This document shows, piece by piece, positions 19,402 to 28,711 of a DNA stretch of 64,000 nt. The notes beneath the pieces were generated by a model. That model was not told where the DNA came from. It saw only the letters and a list, made by a program, of their open reading frames with translations, and did no database searches. Position 1 is the stretch's first letter. Every line of letters starts with the position of its first letter. Origin of the DNA: Acholoe squamosa (Eukaryota; Annelida; Polychaeta; Phyllodocida; Polynoidae); contig OX439051.1 of the NCBI GenBank assembly GCA_949317995.1, positions 42,163,250 through 42,227,249 on the forward strand. The letters are read 5' to 3'. A program made the position numbers and the translations under genes.

Positions 19402-20223
19402 TTATTTCTTATCAAATAAACAAACTTTTGTTTTTTTTTCTTGATTTAACAAGGAAGTGTCAGATGATTTTCTTATTAACCATAACAAACATTCATGACC
19501 AACCCGTGGTTTTTCATGTACCCATTCAATGGAACAGTAAGGACATTTTATTGTTTCAGTCCTATGATACAAATTTGATTTTTGAATAAAATCATCAAAA
19601 CATTTTTGATGTACTGGCTTATTGCAACAAATCATATAAGCAATGTTTCTAGTTTTTGTAGAAATAATCATTTCAGTGTTGCATAATTTACAAAGCATGT
19701 ATTCTAGTGACATTTTATGCAATCTTTGTCTTGTTTTATTTCTCAATTCTTTTGTTATTTCTGATAAAACATATTCGCTAGGATCTAAAGTGTCATCATG
19801 TTTTCTTTTTTTAGGTTTCATTAACATTTCTACGTCGTAAATATATCTGACGTCAAGTAAGTCACAAGCAAGATCCATCATAGTGAAATAAAAAGTTTGA
19901 TATGGCATTAAAATACAGCACATTTTAAGGACTCGTGGCAAAAGCATGATATTACACAAAACTAAATTGCCTATTTCTTCCTGTAAATAAAAAGATAAGA
20001 AATAGTCGGCGAAAAATACGAGCGCTTCTACTTTAATTTTCTTGAGCCATGGCAAAGAATCAAAAAAAGACAAAGCTAAAAAAATTTGACCAGCTTCCTT
20101 CACTGACATATAAGGCTGGGAAGGAAAACTAACATCTATTATATCCTTTTCGTTGTCTTTAAAATGTACCTTTCCTTCGAAATAAGCAATCCTGCTTTTT
20201 AATAAATCGTAATTAATTTTCAT
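19402..20223 (-). CDS. RING-like zinc protein A (paralogue of 20903-21758)
   Basis: 273 aa, ATG start, intact. A helical N-terminal domain of about 135 residues (FPSQPYMSVKEAGQIFLALS, ADYFLSFYLQEEIG) is followed by a basic linker (MKPKKRKHDD) and a cysteine domain at about 180-235: CKLC, then MICCNKPVHQKCFDDF, then IKCPYCSIEW. The C-x2-C, C-C-x4-H-x2-C, C-x2-C pattern resembles RING or related E3 ligase folds. The N-terminal half faintly recalls BTB/SKP1-type domains. A ubiquitin-pathway role against host proteins is an inference. It shares both domains with the neighbouring broken gene, so the pair arose by duplication. Confidence 0.65.
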   Translation of the reverse strand: MKINYDLLKSRIAYFEGKVHFKDNEKDIIDVSFPSQPYMSVKEAGQIFLALSFFDSLPWLKKIKVEALVFFADYFLSFYLQEEIGNLVLCNIMLLPRVLKMCCILMPYQTFYFTMMDLACDLLDVRYIYDVEMLMKPKKRKHDDTLDPSEYVLSEITKELRNKTRQRLHKMSLEYMLCKLCNTEMIISTKTRNIAYMICCNKPVHQKCFDDFIQKSNLYHRTETIKCPYCSIEWVHEKPRVGHECLLWLIRKSSDTSLLNQEKKTKVCLFDKK

Positions 20224-20902
20224 TTTCCAAGGCTATCTTATAACATTTCAATAGCAACTATTATAAGCTATTTTGTTTCAGTTGCTTTAAACGCAGCTTA
20301 AACTATATGACAGCCTGAGTAGCAACTAAGTACGCTTAACCAAAGGATATAATCAATTTCGTATAACAGATATGATCCAATAAATTCCAATTTCAGTTAT
20401 GTGGAACTACATAAGGTTAAATGACATTTACTGCTCTTAAGCAGAATAACATTATTGTTTGCACATGAGTGAACCAAAGAACAACAAGTGTCCTTTGACG
20501 TGTAGCTACACATAAAACATGGGAATCAATCCATAACGTCAACAACTGTTTCTTCTACCATATTTCGCTTGACTCTCCATGCAGAACAAAAAAACATGCT
20601 ATTCTTTTCAGGTGGCCTTATTATGATCGTCAGGACAACATTAGCATAAAAAAAGCAGTCGATCCATAGTAAATATAGGACTATGTTATCTTTCTCAGCA
20701 TAATAATTGATGCACAAGATATTTATGTCCGTGTGAGTGAAATCATGAACACTTATGTTCTATCTCAAGGATATTTTGATATAATACCTCATACACGTTC
20801 GTAAATCAGCATAAGCAGAAACAAAAACACATAGCAAATATAGTGAATACATTGTATATCAGTAAATGAATACCATCTTAAGAAGCTACAAACAAATTCG
20901 CG
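20224..20902. other. Non-coding gap between the RING-like paralogues
   Basis: A 63-codon minus-strand frame exists at 20526-20717 but has no family resemblance and atypical composition, so it is left out. No repeat or RNA recognised. It probably contains the promoter of the leftward gene at 19402-20223. Confidence 0.4.
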
Positions 20903-21758
20903 TTACTTCAAAGATTCTTCATAAAAAGATATTTTTCTCTCGTAATATTTTTTTCTCATAGAAAGATATTTTTTTCTTTGCCATTTCAAAAATAGTTTGC
21001 TTCCCGACGGATTTCCATTAAACCATTTTGTTCTACAATCAAAACATTTAATGCCTTTTCTGGTATATGATTTAAATCGAAACTTTAAGAAACATGAACG
21101 ATAGCTTGGACATCCACAACAAATTAAACGTTTAATTTTTTTGTTCAAAGGACGTTTAAAAGATTTATGTTGCCCTCCACAAGCTCCGCAAAGATAATAA
21201 AATGTTTTATCGTATTCAATTTCTTTAGATGCTCTTTTAATTTTTTTCTTTAAAATTTTTTCTTTGTAGCAAGAGTAACAACAATATTTATTTATATGAT
21301 GACGCTGACAATGTATGTCCACTAAGATATCATAAATAGAATATTTTTCTTTCATTAAAAAAAAACCAGAAATGTACTAAAGAAGCAGGAATCGAATGAC
21401 ATAGAATACCATTGTACGCATACATGATTAAAATTTTACTGATTTCCTTTAAATTTTCTTGAACTCTTATATATAAATAATTCAACAAAAAATCACTTTG
21501 AAAAAAACAAGCAAAAAATGCTATTGATTCTACGTTTTCTTCTAAATCAAAAAAAGAATAACTGTCTTCAGTTTTTTCTATACTTAAATATTCTATGAAA
21601 GACAAACATTTTTCAGGAGTTATAAAAGAAAATAAAGGAACTTGAATTTCTACTATGTCTTTTTTTTTTCCTGCTTCTTTATAAAAACTATTGTAAGAAT
21701 TAAAGTATTGGCATCGTGAACATGAAAGACTAGTATCAATGTGAACAGTGCTTTCCAT
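20903..21758 (-). CDS. RING-like zinc protein B, frameshifted paralogue
   Basis: The first frame (21758-21330, ATG) encodes a helical domain with the same order as protein A: a strand IVEIQVPLFSFITPEK, then helices. The second frame (21355-20903) supplies cysteine pairs: CCYSCY, LCGACGGQHKSF, LICCGCPSYRSCFLKF and IKCFDCRTKWF. The last three blocks align with the ICC..CF..F and IKCxxCxxxW blocks of protein A. The frames overlap by 26 bp at a run of nine T (coding strand), where a one-base change would join them. They may instead be two separate proteins, since the second frame has its own ATG. Confidence 0.55.
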
Positions 21759-21831
21759 TTAAAAAAAATTTAATTTTACCCTCTTCTACTTAGAATGGAT
21801 ATGTCTGTGATGCAATCTTCGAACCAAATTT

Positions 21832-22539
21832 TTACTTCAGACCACCCTCATGAACAGTAATCATGTGGTTGATGCAATCATTGGGATGTTCAAAGATTGC
21901 ATCACAGAATCTGCAGGAATACATCCCTTTTTTTCTGAAGTTGAGGAGAAAAGTCCCTGTAACGTTTAAGGGAGTTTTGCAAGTGGGGCAGATACGGTGC
22001 CTACACATGTGCTCTTTTTGCTGAGGACTTATTTCTGAACCCAACCTTTGAAGACAAAAGTCATCGTAGTAGTACTGTCTTGCCTTCGGTACTTCAAAAA
22101 GGTTGTTGATGTTAAGCTGCGGGTTCACATCATTTTGATTCGGAGGAAGGTTCTTAGGCTGACTAACAGACGGAGGAGCCTGAGGGTTCACTGCCTGAGT
22201 GACCGTTCTCGCAGGTCCCACTGACTGAGAAACGCGAGTCGATGCAACCGGAGGGGCCTGGGGGTTGACTGTTAGGGTGACCGTCCTAGCAGGTCCCACT
22301 GACTGAGAAACGCGAGTCGATTCTACCGGAGGGGCCTGGGGGTTCACATTTTGGGTGACCGTCCTCCCAGATCCCACTGACTGAGAAATGCGAGTCGATG
22401 CTACCGGAGGGGCCTGTGGATCAACTGTGGGGGTGACCGTCCTCGCAGGTCCCACAGACTGAGAAATGCGAGTCGATGCAATCGGAGGGGTCTGAGTGAC
22501 CGTCTTCGCAGGTCCTACTGATCGAGAAAAGCTGATCAT
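21832..22539 (-). CDS. Proline-rich repeat protein with C-terminal C2H2 zinc finger
   Basis: 235 aa, ATG start. Residues about 5-125 are five imperfect 26-residue repeats (78 bp) based on SQSVGPARTVTQTVNPQAPP. The C-terminus has CPTCKTP and then CRFC ... H ... H with C-x2-C-x12-H-x4-H spacing, a textbook C2H2 finger. The DNA is clearly richer in G and C than its neighbours, consistent with recent repeat expansion or foreign origin. The 5' end overlaps the next gene (22421-23077) in another frame, so the two could be one frameshifted gene. A DNA-binding regulator with a disordered repeat domain is plausible. Confidence 0.6.
   Translation of the reverse strand: MISFSRSVGPAKTVTQTPPIASTRISQSVGPARTVTPTVDPQAPPVASTRISQSVGSGRTVTQNVNPQAPPVESTRVSQSVGPARTVTLTVNPQAPPVASTRVSQSVGPARTVTQAVNPQAPPSVSQPKNLPPNQNDVNPQLNINNLFEVPKARQYYYDDFCLQRLGSEISPQQKEHMCRHRICPTCKTPLNVTGTFLLNFRKKGMYSCRFCDAIFEHPNDCINHMITVHEGGLK
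22160..22530. repeat. 78-bp coding tandem repeat
   Basis: About five units; each contains GTGACCGT, CAGGTCCCACTGACTGAGAA and CGGAGGGGCCTG. Units differ by scattered substitutions that mostly keep the reading frame. Confidence 0.85.
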
Positions 22540-23077
22540 TTTCGCAACTTTTCTTTCTTTTCAAGTTAGTTCCTTTTTTAATCTTAATTTGACTCTCAGG
22601 AGGAGAATGTTCTTTAAATTCATTTAAATCTTTGTTAAAAAAAATGCATATAGCTTTGCTCTTGAAATTATTTACAGGATGAAATTCAGTGCTTTGATTT
22701 TGAGTACTGAAATAAATATTTATTTTAAATATTTCAGAAATGCATTCAACCAAAATACTATGAGCAGACAGTAAATCCTGTAAAATTTTGTCCTTGTTTT
22801 CATACATGCAATACGCATAGCATGCTCTGTAAGCTTCATCCTTTTTCATGCAAGATAAAAGTGAAGACCAAGCTTCATCTTTTAACATAGAAATTACTTT
22901 GTCTCTTGGAATTTTTTTTTCTTTTTGTTTTTTCTTGATATATTCACAGACAAAGAAAAAGCAATGTGCTTCTTCCTCGGTTACCTTTTTCCAATATTCA
23001 TGGTTTTCACTTTTATCTTGACATAAAATAGTTAATATCAATAAAAGAAATTGAGTGATCAACTTATTTTCTTTCAT
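22421..23077 (-). CDS. Unknown accessory protein, 218 aa
   Basis: ATG start, one base after the stop of the upstream gene (23079). The N-terminus is hydrophobic (LITQFLLLILTIL), possibly a signal or buried helix. The middle is helical with several cysteines (CMKKDEAYRACYAYCMYE), then HSILVECISEIFKINIYF and a basic motif NLKRKKSC. The last 40 residues read through the GC-rich repeat in another frame and are probably not native. I considered an OTU-like fold but see no convincing catalytic Cys motif. Function unknown. Confidence 0.5.
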   Translation of the reverse strand: MKENKLITQFLLLILTILCQDKSENHEYWKKVTEEEAHCFFFVCEYIKKKQKEKKIPRDKVISMLKDEAWSSLLSCMKKDEAYRACYAYCMYENKDKILQDLLSAHSILVECISEIFKINIYFSTQNQSTEFHPVNNFKSKAICIFFNKDLNEFKEHSPPESQIKIKKGTNLKRKKSCENDQLFSISRTCEDGHSDPSDCIDSHFSVCGTCEDGHPHS

Positions 23078-23078
23078 T

Positions 23079-23726
23079 TCAGAAAATTTTATTTTTTTCT
23101 TCTAATATTTCAACCAAAGTGTCTTTTATCTCTGAGCACAAATCTAAAAACAATGTAGTATCTTTTGTTATACAATTTCCCTTAAAGTTGTGACCTAAAG
23201 TTAAAGTGATATTTTTATTGCAAATTCTAAAAGAAGAAAAATAGGACAGTTCCTTAAAAACTGCAGTTTTATGATCGTATAAAAGCCAAGAACTTTCTAA
23301 ACAATTTGATTCCCTTATCTTAAAAAAATATTTTTCAGACAACTTTAAATTTAATTTTAAAAAAAGTTCAGATATTTTAACTTTTTTTCCGTTCAAAAGA
23401 ATTTCTATGCTAAGTTGAATATTCAACAACTTAACACATATCTTACTGAAGTTTATAAGAGAGTAGTTAGAAAAAAAATTAATGCAATGCAAAGTAACAA
23501 ACTGTTTTATGTCATGCAAAATTCGAGAAAAATTATTTCTTATAAAAATATAACAATATCCGTTTCTTGTAAATTTCAAAGAAAACTCTTTTCTGGAAAC
23601 AACTATAGATCCTAGGTACTTGCTTATATTTCTACGCGAACTTCGAAAGCTTTCTATGTCCAATTTAGCACAAGGATCGGTTTTTACTATAAGGACTATA
23701 TTGTTCAAAATATATTGTAGAGACAT
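23079..23726 (-). CDS. Unknown protein with possible TBP-like two-repeat layout
   Basis: 215 aa; ATG at 23726 is preferred over an adjacent TTG. Two halves each show strand-helix-strand elements. The first begins LNNIVLIVKTDPCAKLDIES and continues SRKEFSLKFTRNGYCYIFIR before a helix. The second begins LNIQLSIEILLNGKKVKISE and has ITLTLGHNFKGNCITKD before a terminal helix. This order recalls the two direct repeats of TATA-binding proteins, but identity is weak. It is the first gene of a leftward accessory unit, preceded by a repeat-rich promoter-like region. Function is otherwise unknown. Confidence 0.5.
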   Translation of the reverse strand: MSLQYILNNIVLIVKTDPCAKLDIESFRSSRRNISKYLGSIVVSRKEFSLKFTRNGYCYIFIRNNFSRILHDIKQFVTLHCINFFSNYSLINFSKICVKLLNIQLSIEILLNGKKVKISELFLKLNLKLSEKYFFKIRESNCLESSWLLYDHKTAVFKELSYFSSFRICNKNITLTLGHNFKGNCITKDTTLFLDLCSEIKDTLVEILEEKNKIF

Positions 23727-23784
23727 CAATCATTTTAGCTTAAAATAATAAAATCTTTTCATAGCAACCTTGAAGGGAGATGCT

Positions 23785-24505
23785 TTTGGGATCAGGAAAA
23801 GAAATGGATCAGAACGGTCTGCAAAGCTGGCTCAGGAGTCTCTTTGCAGAGTAAAACCTCTACGATTTTCAGCACAAGGCAAAGGTTAAAATCTGAAAAA
23901 TAAATTCCACTGTTACTTGTCAACGTCGTAATATATAGTATCTTGCGAACAAAGCATGTTTTTTTACTTTTTAAGCCTAAATAAACTAGTAACAATTACA
24001 ATTACTGTTATCAATTTCCCTACAGGTATGATTCTCTCAAGCATTACGATGATCAGCGTCCTAGTAACTGACTGATCCTCTGGTAACTTTTTTCCTATGC
24101 TCAATCTCTCCACAAAAATAATTCTATTAAGCATTACAGTGATCAATGTCTATATAAAACATCTAGCATCTTGTATAATTTATTAAATCACTCACCTGGA
24201 GACTGCTTTGTGCTGTATAGCCTGTCTGTTGTCAGCAAAACAGATAGATCAAAACGCTCTGCAAAGCTGGCTTAGGTTTCTCTTCGTAGAGTAGAACGCC
24301 TGCGATTTTCAGCACAAGGCAAACCTTAAAATCTGAAAAATATTTTGTATAGAAAGTCATCAACGTCATAAATATGGTATCTTGTGAACAAAGCATATTT
24401 TTTTAACCTTTAATCCTAAATCCTCTAGTAACTTCAATTACTGTTATCAATTTCCCTACAGGTATGATTCTCTCAAGCATTACGGTGATCAGTGTCTACA
24501 TGAAA
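23785..24505. repeat. Direct repeats of about 270 bp upstream of the accessory unit
   Basis: Two diverged copies, about 23795-24055 and 24245-24500. Shared blocks include TCTGCAAAGCTGGCT, GATTTTCAGCACAAGGCAAA, CTTGYGAACAAAGCAT and CAATTTCCCTACAGGTATGA. A shorter third copy of the last block (AAGCATTACAGTGATCA) is at about 24120-24155, followed by TATATAAAAC. The repeats lie upstream of leftward gene 23079-23726 and may be regulatory. Confidence 0.75.
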
Positions 24506-24782
24506 CAGCAAGTTCTTTATTCTCTCACCAGGGCGTGGCTGTAAGCTGTTTTGCCTGTCTGTTTGCGACCTTTCATAGAAGAATGGAGTACAACTCACAA
24601 ACTTCAGCATTTGTAGCTCTCTTGAAAGGAAAAAAATAAGACATTAACATGTCTGTTTATAACTGTAGCAGCTGAGCCGGGGATTGTACTATAGTCTAAT
24701 AACTACAACTCTAATCCATAGAATGATTCCCTTTCCGACAGCTCCGTTCATACTGTTGCAGCTGCGTCAGGCATAATTCAAA

Positions 24783-25227
24783 GTCTAATACGACTCGTTT
24801 TAGTTCTTACTTTTAACACTAGAGGACATATGTGAGCAACCAGGACATCGCTGATCGATATTTCTGATCGTTCTTGCACATCAACATAAAGCTAAGAACA
24901 TATAGCCTGCTAACGTGTAACAATTTAGCCTTCATACATACAAAGCATTTATCCTGTTTCAAAATAAATTTAACTGACATAGAACTATCTTAAAAGCAAA
25001 CTAGATACATAATGACGTTCAGAAAAACGTGAAACCAAAGCGTTCACAGAGAAGTTGGGATTCGAACCCTAAACCTTGGCTGAGCGAAGCGAACGCCTTA
25101 ACCCCTCGGCTATCCTGACTTACGTTCCTTCCGCCCACTTTCTGATAAATATCGATCAGCGATGCCCTGGTAGCTCACATGTGTCCTCTAGTGTTAAATG
25201 TAAGAACTAAAACGAGTCGTATTAGAC
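24783..25227. mobile_element. Fold-back element with about 82-bp inverted arms
   Basis: The left arm (about 24783-24864, starting GTCTAATACGACTCGTTTTA) is the reverse complement of the right arm (about 25146-25227) with few mismatches. The roughly 280-bp loop contains a tRNA-like sequence. The layout fits a nested MITE or a recombination-generated inverted duplication inside the Polinton. I could not define a target-site duplication. Confidence 0.8.
25046..25119 (-). ncRNA. tRNA-like sequence with Pol III A and B boxes
   Basis: On the minus strand the sequence starts GTCAGGATAGCCGAGG and contains GGTTAAGGCG and GGGTTCGAATCCCA. GGTTCGAATCC is a perfect B box and TAGCCGAGGGG is close to an A box, with tRNA-like spacing. 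The 5' part resembles animal tRNA-Leu/Ser. However, I cannot form a good anticodon stem or acceptor stem, so a functional tRNA is doubtful. It may be a tRNA-derived small RNA, a SINE head or a decayed tRNA. Confidence 0.5.
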
Positions 25228-25359
25228 GTTGTTTACCATGCTGCTCTCAGCCTCTGCTTCATTATCTAGAAACAGGAATTTAATCTGCCTGCAAAAAAAG
25301 TTTTAGACTAAGAGCTATCTTTCTAGGACACACACGCTTCCCTCATATTCTCATTCAAG

Positions 25360-27189
25360 ATGAAAACCTTAGGACTCTTGGCTGCTTTATTGTCTGTTTG
25401 CTATATGCAAACTATACGATACAACTGTCAATGTATTTTCGCAGAACCTTCGTTGACTTGCGAACCATATGTGAGGTGTATTCTTTCTGTTCCACCTACA
25501 TATCAGTCTTTTGTAACAACAGAGATAAAAATCAAGAAATATGAAGGAGCAGAAAGGAAATTTATTCCTTACGATCAAAATGTTTTCCCTTTCTTGGAGA
25601 AATTAACTACAGAGCTGGGAATATATTCTTGCGATGCTGGACTTTGCAGGTAAAGAATTTTTCTTTGGCTTATTTTACCTTATAAGCATAAAAGAATAAT
25701 CCTAGTTTATTTTATCTCATGAACATGAAACATTATCCCAACAAAATAAAATGTTTTTTTAGTCATTTAAATTAAAAAATTTCCGTTCACCTTTTTTCTT
25801 TGCAGGCTAAAGGATATATTGTCTACTACCTTCCACCCTACCAGAAAACCTACTACCACGTCCTATACTACTGCACGACCTCCTACAACTACTTCTTGGG
25901 AGTCTAAGTCTACTGCTCTGGCTTCGACTACTTCTTTTGAGAAGCTTAGAGCATCTACACGGCTTTCAACTATTGCTTATTTGAAGGCTAGCTTAACTAC
26001 TCTAACTTCAACTACTTCTTTAAAGCCTTCTGTCCAAACTGTTCCTGCCTCTACCTATCATCCAACAACGTCTACAAAAACCTTGCCTAAAAATGACATA
26101 ACTCAACATGTCCTATCCTATAGCCCTGCCTCTTCAACTGAAACCCTACAAGAGAACGTTTTGAAAAGGCCTGAGGGAAGCTCTGAAGGGAAACCTTCTG
26201 CTATACATAGCATGCCTCCTACCACTCTACTTACTGAATCTATCTCAGGACCTTTTCATACCAAGTCTGCTTTAAGGACGTCGAAAACATTTTCCTTTCC
26301 TACCTCTACCTCTCCAACAGAAATATCTCCCAACAAGGTTAATGTTCCTGAGACAAGCAAGTGAGCAGCATTTTCTCTCAATTATTTATATGTCTTAGAT
26401 TTAACCAATACTTTGCAAATTTTAAGAGAACAAATAAAAGAGATCTCACTATACTAAACAGAGGCAACTGAACATAAATTAGTTTGATAGAATTCCAGTC
26501 TAAAAAATTCTTCAACCCTCGATTTCAAAATTAATAGGCTCTAAGCCCTCGCCGTAATGTTCTCCTGCCTATCCTAACAGAGTAAACTAAATATTTAAAA
26601 AAATAATTCTATCTACTTCTCTGAAACATGTGAACAGCATTTTATGTCAAAATCTCAAACATGTAAATTTTCATGAGATTCCAGGAAAACACTTACCTCT
26701 GTGAAAAGCTTCAACTGGAAAACAGTCACTCCGTCCTATTTCAACTTGAAATCCACGTCCAAGTTAAACTGGAAATCAACGTCGTCAAACTTGAACTTGA
26801 AGCTGAGACCTACGCCATCCAACGTAGACTTAGGCTCAGGATCTTCGTCTTTTGACTTGAACACTAAATCTGAGAGAGCTGAGACAATTACCCCCTTCTC
26901 ACGGAGCTCTCGAGTATATATAAGTCCTGTAACAAAAGGGGAGGGGCTCATCTCCTCCGCTGTGAGCCCCACCTCTCCCTCTTTTAACCCTTATGAGAAA
27001 ACATGGCATATCGTAACAGGAGCTAGCATAAGCACTGTATTCATCATTTTTATGATATCAATATCCGTTATGGTAGTTCTCAAAAGAAAAAGAAATCAAA
27101 GGTCACCTATATATAGACCTAGCCATGCAACAGCTAGCACAGAAAGATATATGATAGAGCTTGAACCCTTAAGATCTTTCCGTCCTTAA
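25360..27189 (+). CDS. Spliced type I membrane glycoprotein, transmembrane-chemokine-like layout
   Basis: Three exons: 25360-25649, 25806-26360 and 26685-27189. Introns are GT-AG (GTAAAG...TTTGCAG; GTGAGC...TTCCAG) and both junctions are phase-compatible, giving 449 codons. Exon 1 encodes a signal peptide (KTLGLLAALLSVCYM) and a small domain with CQC near the N-terminus, TTEIKIKKYEG and a terminal helix. Exon 2 is a Ser/Thr/Pro mucin-like stalk. Exon 3 adds a membrane-proximal region, one transmembrane helix (VFIIFMISISVMVVL), KRKR and a tail with a tyrosine. This matches the order of fractalkine/CXCL16-type proteins, but the third and fourth chemokine cysteines are absent. It runs opposite to the core genes. 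A role in immune modulation or host attachment is inference. Confidence 0.75.
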
Positions 27190-27224
27190 TCCCTGTTTTC
27201 ACATGCTTAAGCCATAAAAGACTA

Positions 27225-28070
27225 AACAAGATATCATAAACCATATATGGTTAAATGAATATTCATAACGTTCTAGAGTTTTCCTGAGCCTAAATCTAAG
27301 ACATAGAAAGCCAAATATGGAAATGTTAGCATAAAATATTCATGACGTCATGGAATTTTCCTCAGAGCTCAATGTTAAGACGCATAAAGCCATATATGGG
27401 GAAATGAATATTCATAACGTTCCAGAGCTTTCCTGAGCCTAATTCTAAGACGTAGAAAGCCAAATATGGGAATGCTAGCATAAGATATTCATGACGTCAT
27501 GGAATTTTCCCTAGAGCTCTATATTAAGAGGCATAAAGCCATATATGGTGAAATGAATATTCATAACGTTGCAGAGTTTTCCTGAGCCTAATTCTAAGAC
27601 GTAGAAAGCCAAATATGGAAATGTTAGCATAAAATATTCATGACGTCATGGAATTTTCCTCAGAGCTCAATGTTAAGACGCATAAAGCCATATATGGTGA
27701 AATGAATATTCATAACGTTGCAGAGTTTTCCTGAGCCTAATTCTAAGACGTAGAAAGCCAAATATGGAAATGTTAGCATAAAATATTCATGACGTCATGG
27801 AATTTTCCTCAGAGCTCAATGTTAAGACGCATAAAGCCATATATGGTGAAATGAATATTCATAACGTTGCAGAGTTTTCCTGAGCCTAATTCTAATACGT
27901 AGAAAGCCAAATATGGAAATGTTAGCATAAAATATTCATGACGTCATGGAATTTTCCTCAGAGCTCAATGTTAAGACGCATAAAGCCATATATGGTGAAA
28001 TGAATATTCATAACGTTGCAGAGTTTTCCTGAGCCTAAATCTAAGACGTAAAAAGCCAAACATATCAAGC
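27225..28070. promoter_or_regulatory. 149-bp tandem array with CArG, CRE and kB-like sites (enhancer-like)
   Basis: Sites recur at an exact 149-bp period. CCATATATGG: 27241, 27390, 27539, 27688, 27837, 27986. CCAAATATGG: 27311, 27460, 27609, 27758, 27907. TGACGTCA: 27343, 27492, 27641, 27790, 27939. GGAATTTTCC follows each CRE by one base (27352, 27501, 27650, 27799, 27948). The first two fit the SRF CArG consensus, the third is the full CREB/ATF palindrome and the last resembles NF-kB/Rel sites. Each unit also has the palindrome ATGAATATTCAT. It lies between the glycoprotein gene and the plus-strand ORF at 30058. The layout resembles viral immediate-early enhancers; activity is not shown. 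Confidence 0.75.
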
Positions 28071-28382
28071 ATCTTATCAACACATTTTTTCATACGTCAT
28101 GGAACTTTCTGAACACAAAAGTTAAAACGCAATAAGCCCAAAGTTTTTTGCAGAAATGTGAGCCCTTTACTCTTTATGGTTAAAGCAAAATCACTGTCCT
28201 CGTCATATAACAAACTTATAATTCCTTAAAACAAATCTAAAGGTAAAGTCTACCTAGTTAATTCCAAGCCTATCATAAAGTCGACTATATAATAACGACT
28301 GAAAAGCTAGCCTATCATAACGTTAATTATATTAAAATGACTAAAGCTATCACGATGTCTTTTACAGTTGAAGGCACTTTCT

Positions 28383-28628
28383 ATGCTGGTCCTGAATAGG
28401 TTAAGCTATGTTCTTAGGTCCTTGTTAAAAAAAGGCAAGGCTAAAAAGGAAAATTTATGTGCACTGATGTTGTCCATGTCACCTGATGCCTGGTACAACA
28501 CTGTAACAGATATTAAACCCTTTAACTGCCTCAATGTATCAATAAGTCATGCTGGAAAACACGTCCAAAGCTGGAGTTTATTCCCGACAAGATTTTTTAA
28601 CGTCTATCAAAAGAGTACCTGTCCATGA
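28383..28628 (+). CDS. Small unsupported-family ORF, possible exon
   Basis: An open frame preceded by TCTTTTACAG, which looks like a splice acceptor ending at 28367, with the first ATG at 28383. The product (81 aa) is basic near its start (SLLKKGKAKKENL) and contains NTVTDIKPFNCLNVSISHAG. No family recognised. It could be an exon of a gene controlled by the array just upstream, or spurious. Confidence 0.25.
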   Translation: MLVLNRLSYVLRSLLKKGKAKKENLCALMLSMSPDAWYNTVTDIKPFNCLNVSISHAGKHVQSWSLFPTRFFNVYQKSTCP

Positions 28629-28680
28629 AAAACCTCAACAAACAATTAATAACATTTCATAGGCTAACAACAACTAGGCT

Positions 28681-28711
28681 CATGCTATCTAAAAATAGAT
28701 AGCATGCAAAT
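28681..28711. promoter_or_regulatory. 10-bp-arm hairpin overlapping a perfect octamer motif
   Basis: CATGCTATCT (28681-28690) and AGATAGCATG (28697-28706) are perfect inverted arms around AAAAAT. ATGCAAAT, the Oct/POU octamer, is at 28704-28711 and overlaps the right arm. Confidence 0.45.

Noticed and set aside
19402..20223. Firm BTB/SKP1 call for the N-terminal domain
   Set aside because: Only the helix and strand order fits; no diagnostic residues.
20526..20717. 63-codon minus-strand ORF
   Set aside because: Short, isolated and without recognisable features.
22421..23077. OTU-type cysteine protease
   Set aside because: The C-terminal part has the right feel, but no convincing D-x-x-C catalytic motif was visible.
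25046..25119. Functional tRNA-Leu or tRNA-Ser
   Set aside because: The B box and part of the D arm are good, but I cannot pair an anticodon stem or the acceptor ends. Kept only as tRNA-like.
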